This document shows, one piece after another, positions 48,249 through 56,661 of a DNA stretch of 64,000 nucleotides. Position numbers and translations under genes: made by a program. The stretch is from Campylobacter concisus. Its GTDB lineage: Bacteria > Campylobacterota > Campylobacteria > Campylobacterales > Campylobacteraceae. The notes below the pieces were generated by a model that saw nothing but the letters and a program-made list of their open reading frames with translations, was not told the DNA's origin and ran no database searches. Location: positions 186,001 through 250,000 of the forward strand of contig NZ_PPCE01000009.1 of assembly GCF_002913715.1 (NCBI RefSeq), read 5' to 3'. How positions within the stretch are numbered: position 1 is the stretch's first letter; each line of letters begins with the position of its first letter.

Positions 48249-49463
48249 TCACCCCATAAAACCAAACGGCAAAGCAAACATATCTTCATCTAGCTTCATA
48301 GCCGTATCTCCAGCATAAAAAACTATGCCTTTATCAAATTTACTTTGTAAATTTTCTTTTAAGTGGTAGATATGTTTAAAGTCATCTTTGCTGATAGTTT
48401 TTGAGGATTTGACCTCTACCGCTATGACTTTACCGGATATCTCAAGTATAAAATCAATCTCTTTTTGATCACTCGTTCTATAGTAGTATATATTTGCTCG
48501 TTTTTTACTACTGGTATTTGCTTTTAGAAGTTCGTCAAATACAAATGTTTCATATATTGCGCCTTTGTATGGCGAGCTAGCAAGCTCATTTGGTGATGAA
48601 ATTTGTAGCAGATGCGATAGTACTCCGGTGTCAGTAGCAAAAATTTTAGGAGTTTTTATAAGTCTTTTTAGGGCATTGTTAAAATACGGTTGCAGCTTTT
48701 GAATCTGATAGGTATGCTCTAGTACGCTAAAATAGCTATCAAACGTCTTATTATCAAGCCCAGACTCCAAGCATAGCTCATTTTTGTTAAAGATGTTGCC
48801 GCTTCTTAGCATACATAGGCGGTACATAGTGATAAATTTATCCATATTTCTTATGTTGCCTATCTCTTTGGCATCTGATTCTATATATGTTCTTATATAT
48901 GAGCTAAACCATAGATATTTTGATTTTTCAGAAGCGATCTTCATGATCTCTGGATAGCCGCCATTTATGATCTTCTCAGATAAGCCGTCGTTGTCGTATT
49001 TTCTAAATGCTAGATGGCCTATATCGCTACTTAAAATATCTATCAGATTTTCATCACTATGGCTTAGCTCTTTTTGAGAAAGCGGATATAGTTCCACTAT
49101 GCCTATCCTACCAGCAAGTGAGTCTGATATATCTTTAAAGCCTTTTAAATTTGCAGAGCCAGTTAGTATAAACTGACCGTTTGTTCTGTTTTTATCTACG
49201 AATTCCTTAATGGCAACAAGTAGTATCGGTACTCTTTGTATCTCATCTATTATTATCGGCTTATCGCAATGCTCTATAAAGCCTTTTGGATCGTTTCTTG
49301 CGGATTCATATATGTTTATATCGTCAAGCGTTACGTAGTTTGGTATCTCTAAATTTAAAGCAAGGGTTGATTTGCCAACCTGCCTAGCTCCGCTTATCAA
49401 AAGCACAGGAAAGCTTTTCATATACTCTTTTATTTCGTCGCTTATGGCTCGTTTGATGTACAT
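48249..49463 (-). CDS. AAA ATPase with DUF4143 domain
   Basis: 404 residues. Walker A LLISGARQVGKSTLAL (residues about 20-35), Walker B KPIIIDEIQRV, sensor region FILTGSANLK, then the winged-helix/DUF4143 part (SYIRTYIESDAKEIGNIRN) and a PD-(D/E)xK-like end (KEIDFILEISGKVIAVEVKSS). These ATPases are widespread on mobile DNA with unknown role, sometimes linked to toxin or nuclease activity. Three bases before the integrase, same strand, so probably co-transcribed. A dyad lies at its start. Confidence 0.88.
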   Translation of the reverse strand: MYIKRAISDEIKEYMKSFPVLLISGARQVGKSTLALNLEIPNYVTLDDINIYESARNDPKGFIEHCDKPIIIDEIQRVPILLVAIKEFVDKNRTNGQFILTGSANLKGFKDISDSLAGRIGIVELYPLSQKELSHSDENLIDILSSDIGHLAFRKYDNDGLSEKIINGGYPEIMKIASEKSKYLWFSSYIRTYIESDAKEIGNIRNMDKFITMYRLCMLRSGNIFNKNELCLESGLDNKTFDSYFSVLEHTYQIQKLQPYFNNALKRLIKTPKIFATDTGVLSHLLQISSPNELASSPYKGAIYETFVFDELLKANTSSKKRANIYYYRTSDQKEIDFILEISGKVIAVEVKSSKTISKDDFKHIYHLKENLQSKFDKGIVFYAGDTAMKLDEDMFALPFGFMG

Positions 49464-49500
49464 AGTATTTTATCCTTAAATATTTAGGAGTATAATACTA
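49463..49500 (-). promoter_or_regulatory. Dyad over the start of the DUF4143 gene
   Basis: TAGTATT (49463-49469) and AATACTA (49494-49500) enclose the near palindrome TCCTTAAATATTTAGGA. It covers the ribosome site and the base of the ATG, so it could be an operator or an RNA hairpin limiting translation. The rest of the gap to csm5 is AT-rich and holds no gene. Confidence 0.4.
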
Positions 49501-49557
49501 TAATATATATAAATTTACAAGGATGGTTTGCTTAAGTTCGTCGCATTGTTTAAAAAA

Positions 49558-50598
49558 TCAATCCTCTTCTAAAATTTCGCAAAGCAGCCATCCAAACGGC
49601 TGTTTATTTATAAGCCATATAGTGGTTTCCTCATCTCCAAAAGATGGTTTTTGCCCTTTACCCTTCATTATTTTTATCTTCCTCACGCCATCTACAGTAA
49701 CAGCCCTCGCGCTGCTATGTTTACCAACTCTCAATAAAAATTGATTGTCTGCGAGTTTTAAATTTTCATATTTTTCAATAAATTTATCAGATAGTGCCTC
49801 GCGTGTAAATTCATCTGTCTCGTAGTCAAATTGCGAAGTAAATATCGGCATATAGTGAGAGTTGCAGGCTTTTATTAGCTCGTCAATGCCAAATTTATTG
49901 TTTTTTATCGTAAACGTTGTTTTAAATTCGCTTTTTGAGTTTATCACCTCGTATCTTACTGGTATGCCTTGACTACCATTTTGTCCTCTTGGCTCTCTGT
50001 TTCTTTTTATATTTATAGCAACTGAAGCAAAAGTATGCGACTCTACCACTTCGCTATCAGATACTAAAAAATCACTAAAATGCTCTTTTGTATCATAGCT
50101 TCTACTCTTTTTAAAGAGCATTTCGCCAAAGGCTGTCGCTATTGCACCCTTTAAAGAGCTTCCAGGAATAATGGCTTTTTTTAAATTTGGAGAGATAAGT
50201 GTCTTTTCAATAACCAGTTGGTTTATGACTTTTTTACCACCACCCTCTCTTTGAACAACTTTTCCTATTTTTTCGTTATAGTCTTCTGTGATATTTTTTA
50301 GCGCCTGTACTTTGTAGTAAGATATTTTTTTGGCCAGAGAACTCTTCTCTTTTATAAATTTTTGCAACTTAAGTATACCCACATCCGTAGCATCTGAGGA
50401 TATTTTATTAAATTCTTCTTTAGACTTATCATCAAGCCCTTTAACAAATTCAAATTCATCAAAAACATACATATAGTATTTATCGTCGGCGCCTTTGTCT
50501 ATGACATAGTTCATCGGCTCGTAAGCCTCTCCAGTACCTATATGTATCGGGCTTATGGGCGTTAGTTTTATTTTGTAGGTTTTAGTTTCATTACGCAT
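49558..50598 (-). CDS. csm5: Type III-A CRISPR effector subunit Csm5
   Basis: 346 residues, RAMP fold: IKLTPISPIHIGTGEAYEPM at the N-terminus and the Gly-rich loop in IIPGSSLKGAIATAFGEML. Caps the 3' side of the crRNA in the Csm complex. Last gene of the interference operon; ATG at 50598 overlaps the end of csm4. Confidence 0.9.
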   Translation of the reverse strand: MRNETKTYKIKLTPISPIHIGTGEAYEPMNYVIDKGADDKYYMYVFDEFEFVKGLDDKSKEEFNKISSDATDVGILKLQKFIKEKSSLAKKISYYKVQALKNITEDYNEKIGKVVQREGGGKKVINQLVIEKTLISPNLKKAIIPGSSLKGAIATAFGEMLFKKSRSYDTKEHFSDFLVSDSEVVESHTFASVAINIKRNREPRGQNGSQGIPVRYEVINSKSEFKTTFTIKNNKFGIDELIKACNSHYMPIFTSQFDYETDEFTREALSDKFIEKYENLKLADNQFLLRVGKHSSARAVTVDGVRKIKIMKGKGQKPSFGDEETTIWLINKQPFGWLLCEILEED

Positions 50599-51475
50599 TT
50601 TTTATCTCCGTAGCTATTAGTATGCTATATCCTTGGTGTACCGTGTTCGCATTTGCGGAGTGTCCTCTTATAGCTTTTCCTAGATATTCTTTCTCGCAAA
50701 TTTCATCATATACTACCACGCTACTGCTATCAGCCATTATAATAGGACTTTTAAAAGGATTCGTGTTTGCAAGCCCTCCGCCATGTTTGCCAAACCTAGT
50801 AAATGGCTCATAGAAAAACTCTTTTAAATTTTCATCATCTATCACAGTAGGGCTAAGCGTCATAAAGGCATTTGAGCTTTTTTTGATAGCTACTTTTTCA
50901 AACGCGCCATACTCAAACGCTCCTTTTCCTATGCTAGCTCTCTTGCCGTAGCCGCTTTTAGACACAACCTCAAGCGCTTTTTCTAGCTCATCAAGTTTAA
51001 ATTTATCATCTAGCAAAAAGTAGATATCTTGTCTGCTAAATTTCATCTCCACTAAAGCATAAGGCGCAAATTTACCGCTCTCATCAGTCGTAAACGTATG
51101 GTAGTTTATGGAGTTTTTGATCGTTGCATTCTTTGTTAGCTCATAGCCAATCTCACCACTTGTCTTAGCGTTTTTGAAATTTCCGCTTTGCAGATCCTCC
51201 ATGCTAAGCCAAATTTTCTTTCTATTTTCTTTTTTTAGCTCCAAATTTTCGCCCAAAAGGTGACTTGGCATGCTAGGCTTTGGCAAATATCCACTAGCAA
51301 AACCATCAGAGACTATCAAAAACGGCTTTTTGTCATAGTCGCTTAATAGCTCGTTTAGTCTATCTTCTCCAAGTGCGTATCTGATCGCCCAGCAAATTTG
51401 CCCAAACAAGGTATCACCTTTTAACGGTGTAGTAAAATTTGACCTAGGTGTTATGGTAGTTTTATAAAGTGTCAT
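50591..51475 (-). CDS. csm4: Type III-A CRISPR effector subunit Csm4
   Basis: 294 residues from the ATG at 51475, which shares one base with the csm3 stop (TAATG) and has AAGGTGGGA upstream; a GTG three codons earlier is possible. RAMP signs: FTTPLKGDTLFGQICWAIRY and SGYGKRASIGKGAFEYG. Csm4 holds the crRNA 5' handle and contacts Cas10. Confidence 0.9.
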   Translation of the reverse strand: MTLYKTTITPRSNFTTPLKGDTLFGQICWAIRYALGEDRLNELLSDYDKKPFLIVSDGFASGYLPKPSMPSHLLGENLELKKENRKKIWLSMEDLQSGNFKNAKTSGEIGYELTKNATIKNSINYHTFTTDESGKFAPYALVEMKFSRQDIYFLLDDKFKLDELEKALEVVSKSGYGKRASIGKGAFEYGAFEKVAIKKSSNAFMTLSPTVIDDENLKEFFYEPFTRFGKHGGGLANTNPFKSPIIMADSSSVVVYDEICEKEYLGKAIRGHSANANTVHQGYSILIATEIKNA

Positions 51476-52113
51476 TATTCCCACCTTAAATTTGTAAATT
51501 CAACCCTTCCGTAACCTCTTGAGCCGCTACCGCCTAGATAGTCGTTTTGTATTAGCTTAAGTCCGCTCTCAACCATCTCTTTTAGCTCGTTTTCGTTGTC
51601 ATTATAAGGCTCTTTTTCATCAAAAACTTTTAGTCTAATAACAAGGTCAAATTTCACTCCAGCTGGCACACGCTCAATCTGGCGAGGATGCTCGGCAGTT
51701 CCACTTTCTCTGTTGATCACGTTTTCATATTTTGCTTCGCTTAGTTTTAGCCCTTCACTCTCGCTAGACAACAAACAATCCCCAACGCTTATCCTAGTAA
51801 TGCCAAATTTATTCTCTTTATCGCCAAAAATTTTTAGTAAATTTTGTGCCGCTTTTTTATCTGGCTCTGGTACTTTTTCTAAAATTTTAGAGTTAAATAC
51901 TTCTCCTTCACCATATCCAACCAGCCTATTATTCCATTCTAGCAAGCTTCTCATTTTACCTTTTAGCGAGCTTCCAGGGATGTAAGGCTTACTTGTGTTT
52001 ATATCTTTTATCACCTGCGAGTCTATGCCACCTATCTTCATAGTATCATCGCCGCCACCTATATGAAGTCCGCTTAAAAGCTCTATTTGTCCCTTTAAAG
52101 TTAAAATTTTCAT
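51475..52113 (-). CDS. csm3: Type III-A backbone nuclease Csm3
   Basis: 212 residues. GLHIGGGDDTMKIGGIDSQV carries the catalytic Asp (Asp 31), followed by YIPGSSLKGKMRSLLEW. Near the C-terminus is GSGSRGYGRVEF. Csm3 forms the repeated backbone and cuts target RNA every 6 nt. The Asp is kept, so RNA cleavage should be active. AGGAGAG ribosome site. Confidence 0.93.
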   Translation of the reverse strand: MKILTLKGQIELLSGLHIGGGDDTMKIGGIDSQVIKDINTSKPYIPGSSLKGKMRSLLEWNNRLVGYGEGEVFNSKILEKVPEPDKKAAQNLLKIFGDKENKFGITRISVGDCLLSSESEGLKLSEAKYENVINRESGTAEHPRQIERVPAGVKFDLVIRLKVFDEKEPYNDNENELKEMVESGLKLIQNDYLGGSGSRGYGRVEFTNLRWE

Positions 52114-52122
52114 ATTCTCTCC

Positions 52123-52530
52123 TTATTTTTTAGCAAAGCCTATAACGGCCTCAAAAAAGAGTTTAAATACCCTTAGATCATCTTTTGTCTTTACCTGAGC
52201 TACACATTTATTTATCATCTCGACAAATTCATCACTTGAGTATTTTCTTGACTTAGAGTAAGCCGCTTTTGAATTTAGCATCTTTACAAATGGCAAAACT
52301 TCGCCAAAGTCCTCGCTATTTGACTTTTGCTCTAGCTCGATTATGTAGTCATAAAATGCTCTTATCTGAGTAGCTTTTGTTCTAGCAGAGACTAGATCAG
52401 CGACGCTCTTTGCTGTTTCGTCAAACAAATTTGGATTTTTCTTGTAGTCCAAAACTATCGGCGGTAAAAAGTCAGCTTGCGGTTTATTACCGGCATTATA
52501 GTTGCCGCCGGCACTTCTATATCCATTCAT
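52123..52530 (-). CDS. csm2: Type III-A small subunit Csm2
   Basis: 135 residues, helical. The Gly/Asn-rich head (MNGYRSAGGNYNAG) is followed by the conserved TKATQIRAFYDYIIELE and a final helix FKLFFEAVIGFAKK. Lies between cas10 and csm3 as in other III-A loci; ATGA overlap with cas10. Confidence 0.85.
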   Translation of the reverse strand: MNGYRSAGGNYNAGNKPQADFLPPIVLDYKKNPNLFDETAKSVADLVSARTKATQIRAFYDYIIELEQKSNSEDFGEVLPFVKMLNSKAAYSKSRKYSSDEFVEMINKCVAQVKTKDDLRVFKLFFEAVIGFAKK

Positions 52531-54035
52531 CGTTCTCTCCTTTTATATATGTATTCACAAATAGCCATTTTGCTCTCCTTTGGATTGTTTTCTATCACAT
52601 TGTTTAGCATAAGAAGTAGCTCATTCATCTCGCCGCCACCTTGCATATTTCGAGTAAAGCTATAGCTTAGCTTTGATTTCCACATCGTATTTTTTACGTC
52701 TTCGCATACCTTTTTGCTCATCTCGCAAAGCTCGAGCAACCTATACAAAAACGCCGTATTGTCTATATTAAATTTTTCAAATTCACTTAAAATTTTACTT
52801 CTGACGCTCAAATAGCTATCCCACTTAGCAGTCTCTCCAAAGATACTAATCGCATCTTTTCCACTCATCTCTTTTGAGCTCTCCAGCCACTTTTCGCTAG
52901 TTTGCGCTAGAAAGCTTATCGGCGTGGACGGTTTTGCTAAAACAATACCAAAAGAGATACTTAGATCCTTTGTCTTTATAAATTTTATAAACTCTTGCCT
53001 TACAAAAACGGCAAGCTCTATCATCTGGTCATAGCTACCAACTATCAGCAGATCATCTCCTCCCGCAAAGACCGTGTAGCTATTTTCAAATTTCTCTTTC
53101 ATCTTTCTTGGCACATATAAAGAGAAAAAGTTATTTATCCCCTTTGAAAATGTGTCAAAATTTGCAAAGCTTTGCGTAACATCGCTATATTTTATGAAAT
53201 TCCCCATATTATCCACGTCGGCTTTTATCACAGCGATCGCATTATCTCCGCGTGATTTTTTAGCCAGATCTTCAAAATCCACTATGCTGCCCGCATTTTT
53301 AGCGACGTATGATCTTATATTTTCACTTATCTCAAGATCCACATCCATAAAGTCTATGCCTATATCTTTGCTATTTATCTTCTTACTATCGCCAGCTAGC
53401 TTTTCGCCAAGACGTACAAAGGCGGCACAAATTTCGCATTTATCTTTGTCGTGAGCTATCTTTCTTATATTGCAGATCCTGCAAAGAGTTTGATTTGTTA
53501 TGCCCTTGTCGTATGAAAGCACCGGTTCTTGCTCTTTTAAATTTAACTTTTTAAATTTCTCTAGCTCCACAGCCTTGCTGATCTTATCCCTTAGCTCTTT
53601 ATATCGCTTAGGCTCCGTAAAGTCAGCCCTTTCGCACTCCACGCAAGATAGGCTAACACCGCTAACGCCAAAGAAATTTTTTATAAAATAAGCATTTATA
53701 ACGCCTTTTATCTCTTTAAAAACAGCTTCATCAAATTTAGGGGATAGTATCTCAAATTTACCAGCCGTGCATGATAAGATACATTTTTCATCTATGCCCA
53801 GTTTTTGGCAGATAAATTTAGCCAAGACCATCATGAAAAGCTCGCAGAATGCAGACTTTGCCCTCAGAACCTTAGCCGCATTTTTTGAGCCTAGGTTGTC
53901 AAATATAAATTTTTGTATCCCGTAAAAATCCCCGCCTATTAAAAACATCCTATCTTGCAATATTTCATCTATGCTCTTGTATCCTTGCTCCAAAGAGACA
54001 AACTCATCATTAAAATAACTGCTAAATTTGCTCAT
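52527..54035 (-). CDS. cas10: Cas10 (Csm1), HD-less, with GGDD cyclase motif
   Basis: 502 residues, far shorter than typical Csm1 (about 750). The protein begins almost directly at the first palm domain (FLIGGDFYGIQKFIF, residues 31-45), so the N-terminal HD nuclease domain is absent. A zinc knuckle has Cys 185, 188, 200 and 203. The second palm holds AVIKADVDNMGNF and FAGGDDLLIVG (GGDD at 325-328), the cyclic-oligoadenylate synthase site. Immunity is therefore expected to work by signalling and not by Cas10 DNA cleavage. Confidence 0.93.
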   Translation of the reverse strand: MSKFSSYFNDEFVSLEQGYKSIDEILQDRMFLIGGDFYGIQKFIFDNLGSKNAAKVLRAKSAFCELFMMVLAKFICQKLGIDEKCILSCTAGKFEILSPKFDEAVFKEIKGVINAYFIKNFFGVSGVSLSCVECERADFTEPKRYKELRDKISKAVELEKFKKLNLKEQEPVLSYDKGITNQTLCRICNIRKIAHDKDKCEICAAFVRLGEKLAGDSKKINSKDIGIDFMDVDLEISENIRSYVAKNAGSIVDFEDLAKKSRGDNAIAVIKADVDNMGNFIKYSDVTQSFANFDTFSKGINNFFSLYVPRKMKEKFENSYTVFAGGDDLLIVGSYDQMIELAVFVRQEFIKFIKTKDLSISFGIVLAKPSTPISFLAQTSEKWLESSKEMSGKDAISIFGETAKWDSYLSVRSKILSEFEKFNIDNTAFLYRLLELCEMSKKVCEDVKNTMWKSKLSYSFTRNMQGGGEMNELLLMLNNVIENNPKESKMAICEYIYKRRER

Positions 54036-54858
54036 TCATATCCTCCGTTTCTATTTTCCCTAGTCCAAAAACAGTCTGCTTGCCTACGCCTATTATCTCA
54101 CCTAGCTGTAGTAGCTCCATACACTCTTTACTAACGCCTCTTATCTCCAAAGACCCCACCAAGCCGCCAAAATTCATAGTAGTGTTTTGTCTATTGCTAC
54201 GCCTAGTTAGCTCCACGTATTTTAGGTCTTTTTTAGTTATCTCGCCCTTTATCTCGCATGCTAGCGCCTCATGATCTTGTCCAAAGAGGCTAAGCCTTCT
54301 TTGGTAGATGGAGTTTAGTATATCTCTTAGACTTATATTGTCATTTTTTAAAAAAACATTATCTTTTTTTATCCTAAGCGGAGTTATAAATTTGACCCTG
54401 ACATCGCCTCCGTCACCATCAAAGCTAAATTCTCTCACGTACTCTTTAGGTAGGCTTATTTTATCCTCCGCCAAGCACGTCTCGCCGTTTACAAACATAT
54501 CAAATTTCTCGTAACTAAGCCTATCTTTGCCAAGGCCATATTTCTTTAGCATCATATATGCCGCAGAGGCGATATATGGTAGTTTTTCACACGCACTTTC
54601 TAGCAAAACTATGCCAAAGTCATACTCTTTAGCCCCTAGCTCAAAGTCCAGCCTATATCTATGGTAGCTATTTTTCTTTTCATAAAAGTCGTAGTATAAA
54701 CAGCTCTCATTTGCAAAGCACTCGTCGCACTTATGGGCGTGATTTATACAGCTTACGCTTTTTAGCGCATATCCAAAGGCTCCTCGCACCTGCGAGCCGA
54801 TAAAAAATGGCGGCTTTTGTGACGGCTCAAATTTCACTCTAAGCTCGGCATACCTCAT
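54022..54858 (-). CDS. cas6: CRISPR endoribonuclease Cas6
   Basis: 278 residues. RAMP C-terminus NFGGLVGSLEIRGVSKECM followed by the Gly-rich LGEIIGVGKQTVFGLGKIE typical of Cas6 (PF10040 type). The N-terminal half contains Cys residues (HKCDECFANESC) that may bind zinc. Expected to cut the repeat RNA to leave the 8-nt handle AUUGAAAC. ATGA overlap with csx20. Confidence 0.85.
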   Translation of the reverse strand: MRYAELRVKFEPSQKPPFFIGSQVRGAFGYALKSVSCINHAHKCDECFANESCLYYDFYEKKNSYHRYRLDFELGAKEYDFGIVLLESACEKLPYIASAAYMMLKKYGLGKDRLSYEKFDMFVNGETCLAEDKISLPKEYVREFSFDGDGGDVRVKFITPLRIKKDNVFLKNDNISLRDILNSIYQRRLSLFGQDHEALACEIKGEITKKDLKYVELTRRSNRQNTTMNFGGLVGSLEIRGVSKECMELLQLGEIIGVGKQTVFGLGKIETEDMNEQI

Positions 54859-55229
54859 CTAAACTCCCTAAATTTAACATGCTCAAAAATAGAGTTTTTT
54901 ACAACCTTATCACCCACCGTACTTTCTTTTATAGTTCTTTTTGTTGTGGCGTAAATAGTTTTTATGCCATTTTTTTTACAAAAATTCACAATGCTATACG
55001 TAGCACCAAAGTCGCCTTGTACTAATGCTACATCGCCTATTTTTGCATTTGTTTTTATAAAATTTTTAAACTCAGCTATAAATTTACCCAAATTTGATAG
55101 TTCAGGAGGTATGTTTGACCATTTGTCTTGTAGTGCTTTAGGCATTTTTATAAAATCGCTTACGCCAAGGCTCTTTCTTGCATCATCTATTTGAGTTGTC
55201 GTTAGCTCGTGAGAAAAGATCAAGATCAT
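54855..55229 (-). CDS. Csx20-like putative ring nuclease
   Basis: 124 residues from the ATG at 55229, where the conserved protein begins (MILIFSHELTTTQIDDARKS). The 33 residues that an upstream start would add are Lys-rich and lie in the promoter region. Other features: IKMPKALQDKWSNIPPEL, then DVALVQGDFGATYSIVNFC and IKTIYATTKRT. This matches the Csx20 family as I remember it, a CARF-like family linked to type III loci and proposed to degrade cyclic oligoadenylate. First gene of the minus-strand interference operon. Confidence 0.7.
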   Translation of the reverse strand: MILIFSHELTTTQIDDARKSLGVSDFIKMPKALQDKWSNIPPELSNLGKFIAEFKNFIKTNAKIGDVALVQGDFGATYSIVNFCKKNGIKTIYATTKRTIKESTVGDKVVKNSIFEHVKFREFR

Positions 55230-55427
55230 ATTAGTTTTATTATTCACTTTAGCGCTCGATTTTTTAGTTGTCCTATTATATATTATTTTGAAACAAATGT
55301 TTATGATTTTTAGTTTTTTGTTTAACAACTATTATTTTTTCTCTTTTTTATACATTTTTTTATACAAAGTTTTTTATCTTTTTGGTTAGAATTAAACAAT
55401 TCAATAAAAATTAAAAAGGAGTACAAA
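55230..55427. promoter_or_regulatory. Divergent promoter region of the CRISPR-cas locus
   Basis: A 198-bp, very AT-rich gap between csx20 (minus) and csx1 (plus). TAGAAT at 55387-55392 is a -10 candidate for csx1, and AAGGAG at 55415-55420 is its ribosome site. Two TTTTATACA-like blocks (about 55348-55366) form a short tandem repeat. A shared control of both operons is likely from the geometry. Confidence 0.5.
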
Positions 55428-56660
55428 ATGGCAAAAATACTAATCAGCTCAATAGGCACAGGAAACAAAAACAAAGGTTACAGTGTAGCAAACTATGAGA
55501 TTGATAAAAAAGTTTATGAAGGTGAAAAATTTATTGCCAAAGCTTTGTGCGAACATCTCAAAATTGACAAGCTATTTCTAGTAGGAACTCAAAAGTCCAT
55601 TTGGGAAGCAGTATTTGAAGAATTTGGAGGGGATGAACAGATCATTTTAGACATTTATGAAGCCAAAGAAAACAATAATCTAGATAAATTTATTCCACAA
55701 ATAGAAACTGCAATAGACAAAAAACTAGGCACAAATGGCTCAAAATGCTTCATAATAGAGTATGGAAAAGATGAGACCGAACTATGGGGGAATTTTGATA
55801 AATTTCTACAAATATCTACAAATTTAGAACCAAACGACGAGATACACCTAGACATCACACACTCTTTTCGATCGCTTTCATTAATGAGTTTTACAATGAG
55901 TGAGTTTATCTCAAACACTTCAGGCAAAGAGCTAAATATACAAGGCGTATATTATGGTATGCTTGAGTACTCTGGCGAAAACAACGGCATAACACCTATT
56001 GTAAATTTAGCTATGTTTTTTAAGCTTCTTAGATGGTCAAAGGCCATAAGAGAGCTTAAGACATATGGAAACGCAAAAGAGGTACTCACGCTTTTAAAAC
56101 AAGACGAGGGTAAAAAAGCCAATAGATTTGAAAATTTTACAAATGCGCTTAATATGTCCGATATAATGAGCCTAAAGAGTGCAACCTCAAATTTAAAAAC
56201 TGAAATTTCGTTTTTTAAAGAGAGCAAAAACAAAATTTACAATCTTATCAGTGACGACTTAGAGAAATTTATAAAAATGCTAGATGTAGATTCTCTTTCA
56301 CTACTTCAATACCGCATGGCTAGGTGGTACTGCGAAAATCAAAATCACGCTCTAAGCTACGTTATGCTAAGTGAAGCCGTCATAAGCGCAGTAGCTGAAG
56401 ACCATAAACTAGACGCCAAAGATCAGGACGAGAGACAAGAGGCTAAAAATATACTAAACAAAAGAAGAGAATCTTTTAAAAAATCTCACGCCAAAGACGA
56501 TTTGATAGAGACTTATTATAGAATTGCCAATATACGCAACTACGTAGCCCATGCATTAGACAAAGATGGCAGACATACAAATATTGACGTAAAACAAGCA
56601 GTCGATAATCTACCACTTTATATAGAAAAACTCAGACCTCTATTTAAAGGTAAAAACTAA
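55428..56660 (+). CDS. csx1: Csx1/Csx2-family CARF-HEPN effector (TM1812-like)
   Basis: 410 residues. The N-terminal CARF domain (about 1-190) has ILISSIGTGNKNKG and LDITHSFRSLSLMSF, the usual ligand-binding loops. The C-terminal HEPN domain holds IRNYVAHAL with R370-x4-H375, the metal-independent RNase site. On target recognition, cyclic oligoadenylate from Cas10 would switch on non-specific RNA cleavage. It stands first in the plus-strand operon with RT-cas1 and cas2, two bases before RT-cas1. Confidence 0.9.
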   Translation: MAKILISSIGTGNKNKGYSVANYEIDKKVYEGEKFIAKALCEHLKIDKLFLVGTQKSIWEAVFEEFGGDEQIILDIYEAKENNNLDKFIPQIETAIDKKLGTNGSKCFIIEYGKDETELWGNFDKFLQISTNLEPNDEIHLDITHSFRSLSLMSFTMSEFISNTSGKELNIQGVYYGMLEYSGENNGITPIVNLAMFFKLLRWSKAIRELKTYGNAKEVLTLLKQDEGKKANRFENFTNALNMSDIMSLKSATSNLKTEISFFKESKNKIYNLISDDLEKFIKMLDVDSLSLLQYRMARWYCENQNHALSYVMLSEAVISAVAEDHKLDAKDQDERQEAKNILNKRRESFKKSHAKDDLIETYYRIANIRNYVAHALDKDGRHTNIDVKQAVDNLPLYIEKLRPLFKGKN

Positions 56661-56661
56661 A

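Noticed and set aside
49558-54035. Reading the locus as type III-B or III-D
   Set aside because: The csm2-csm3-csm4-csm5 set, with a Csm2-type small subunit and Csm3 with GIDSQVIK-like motif, fits III-A; no Cmr1, Cmr4 to Cmr6 or Csx10 is present.
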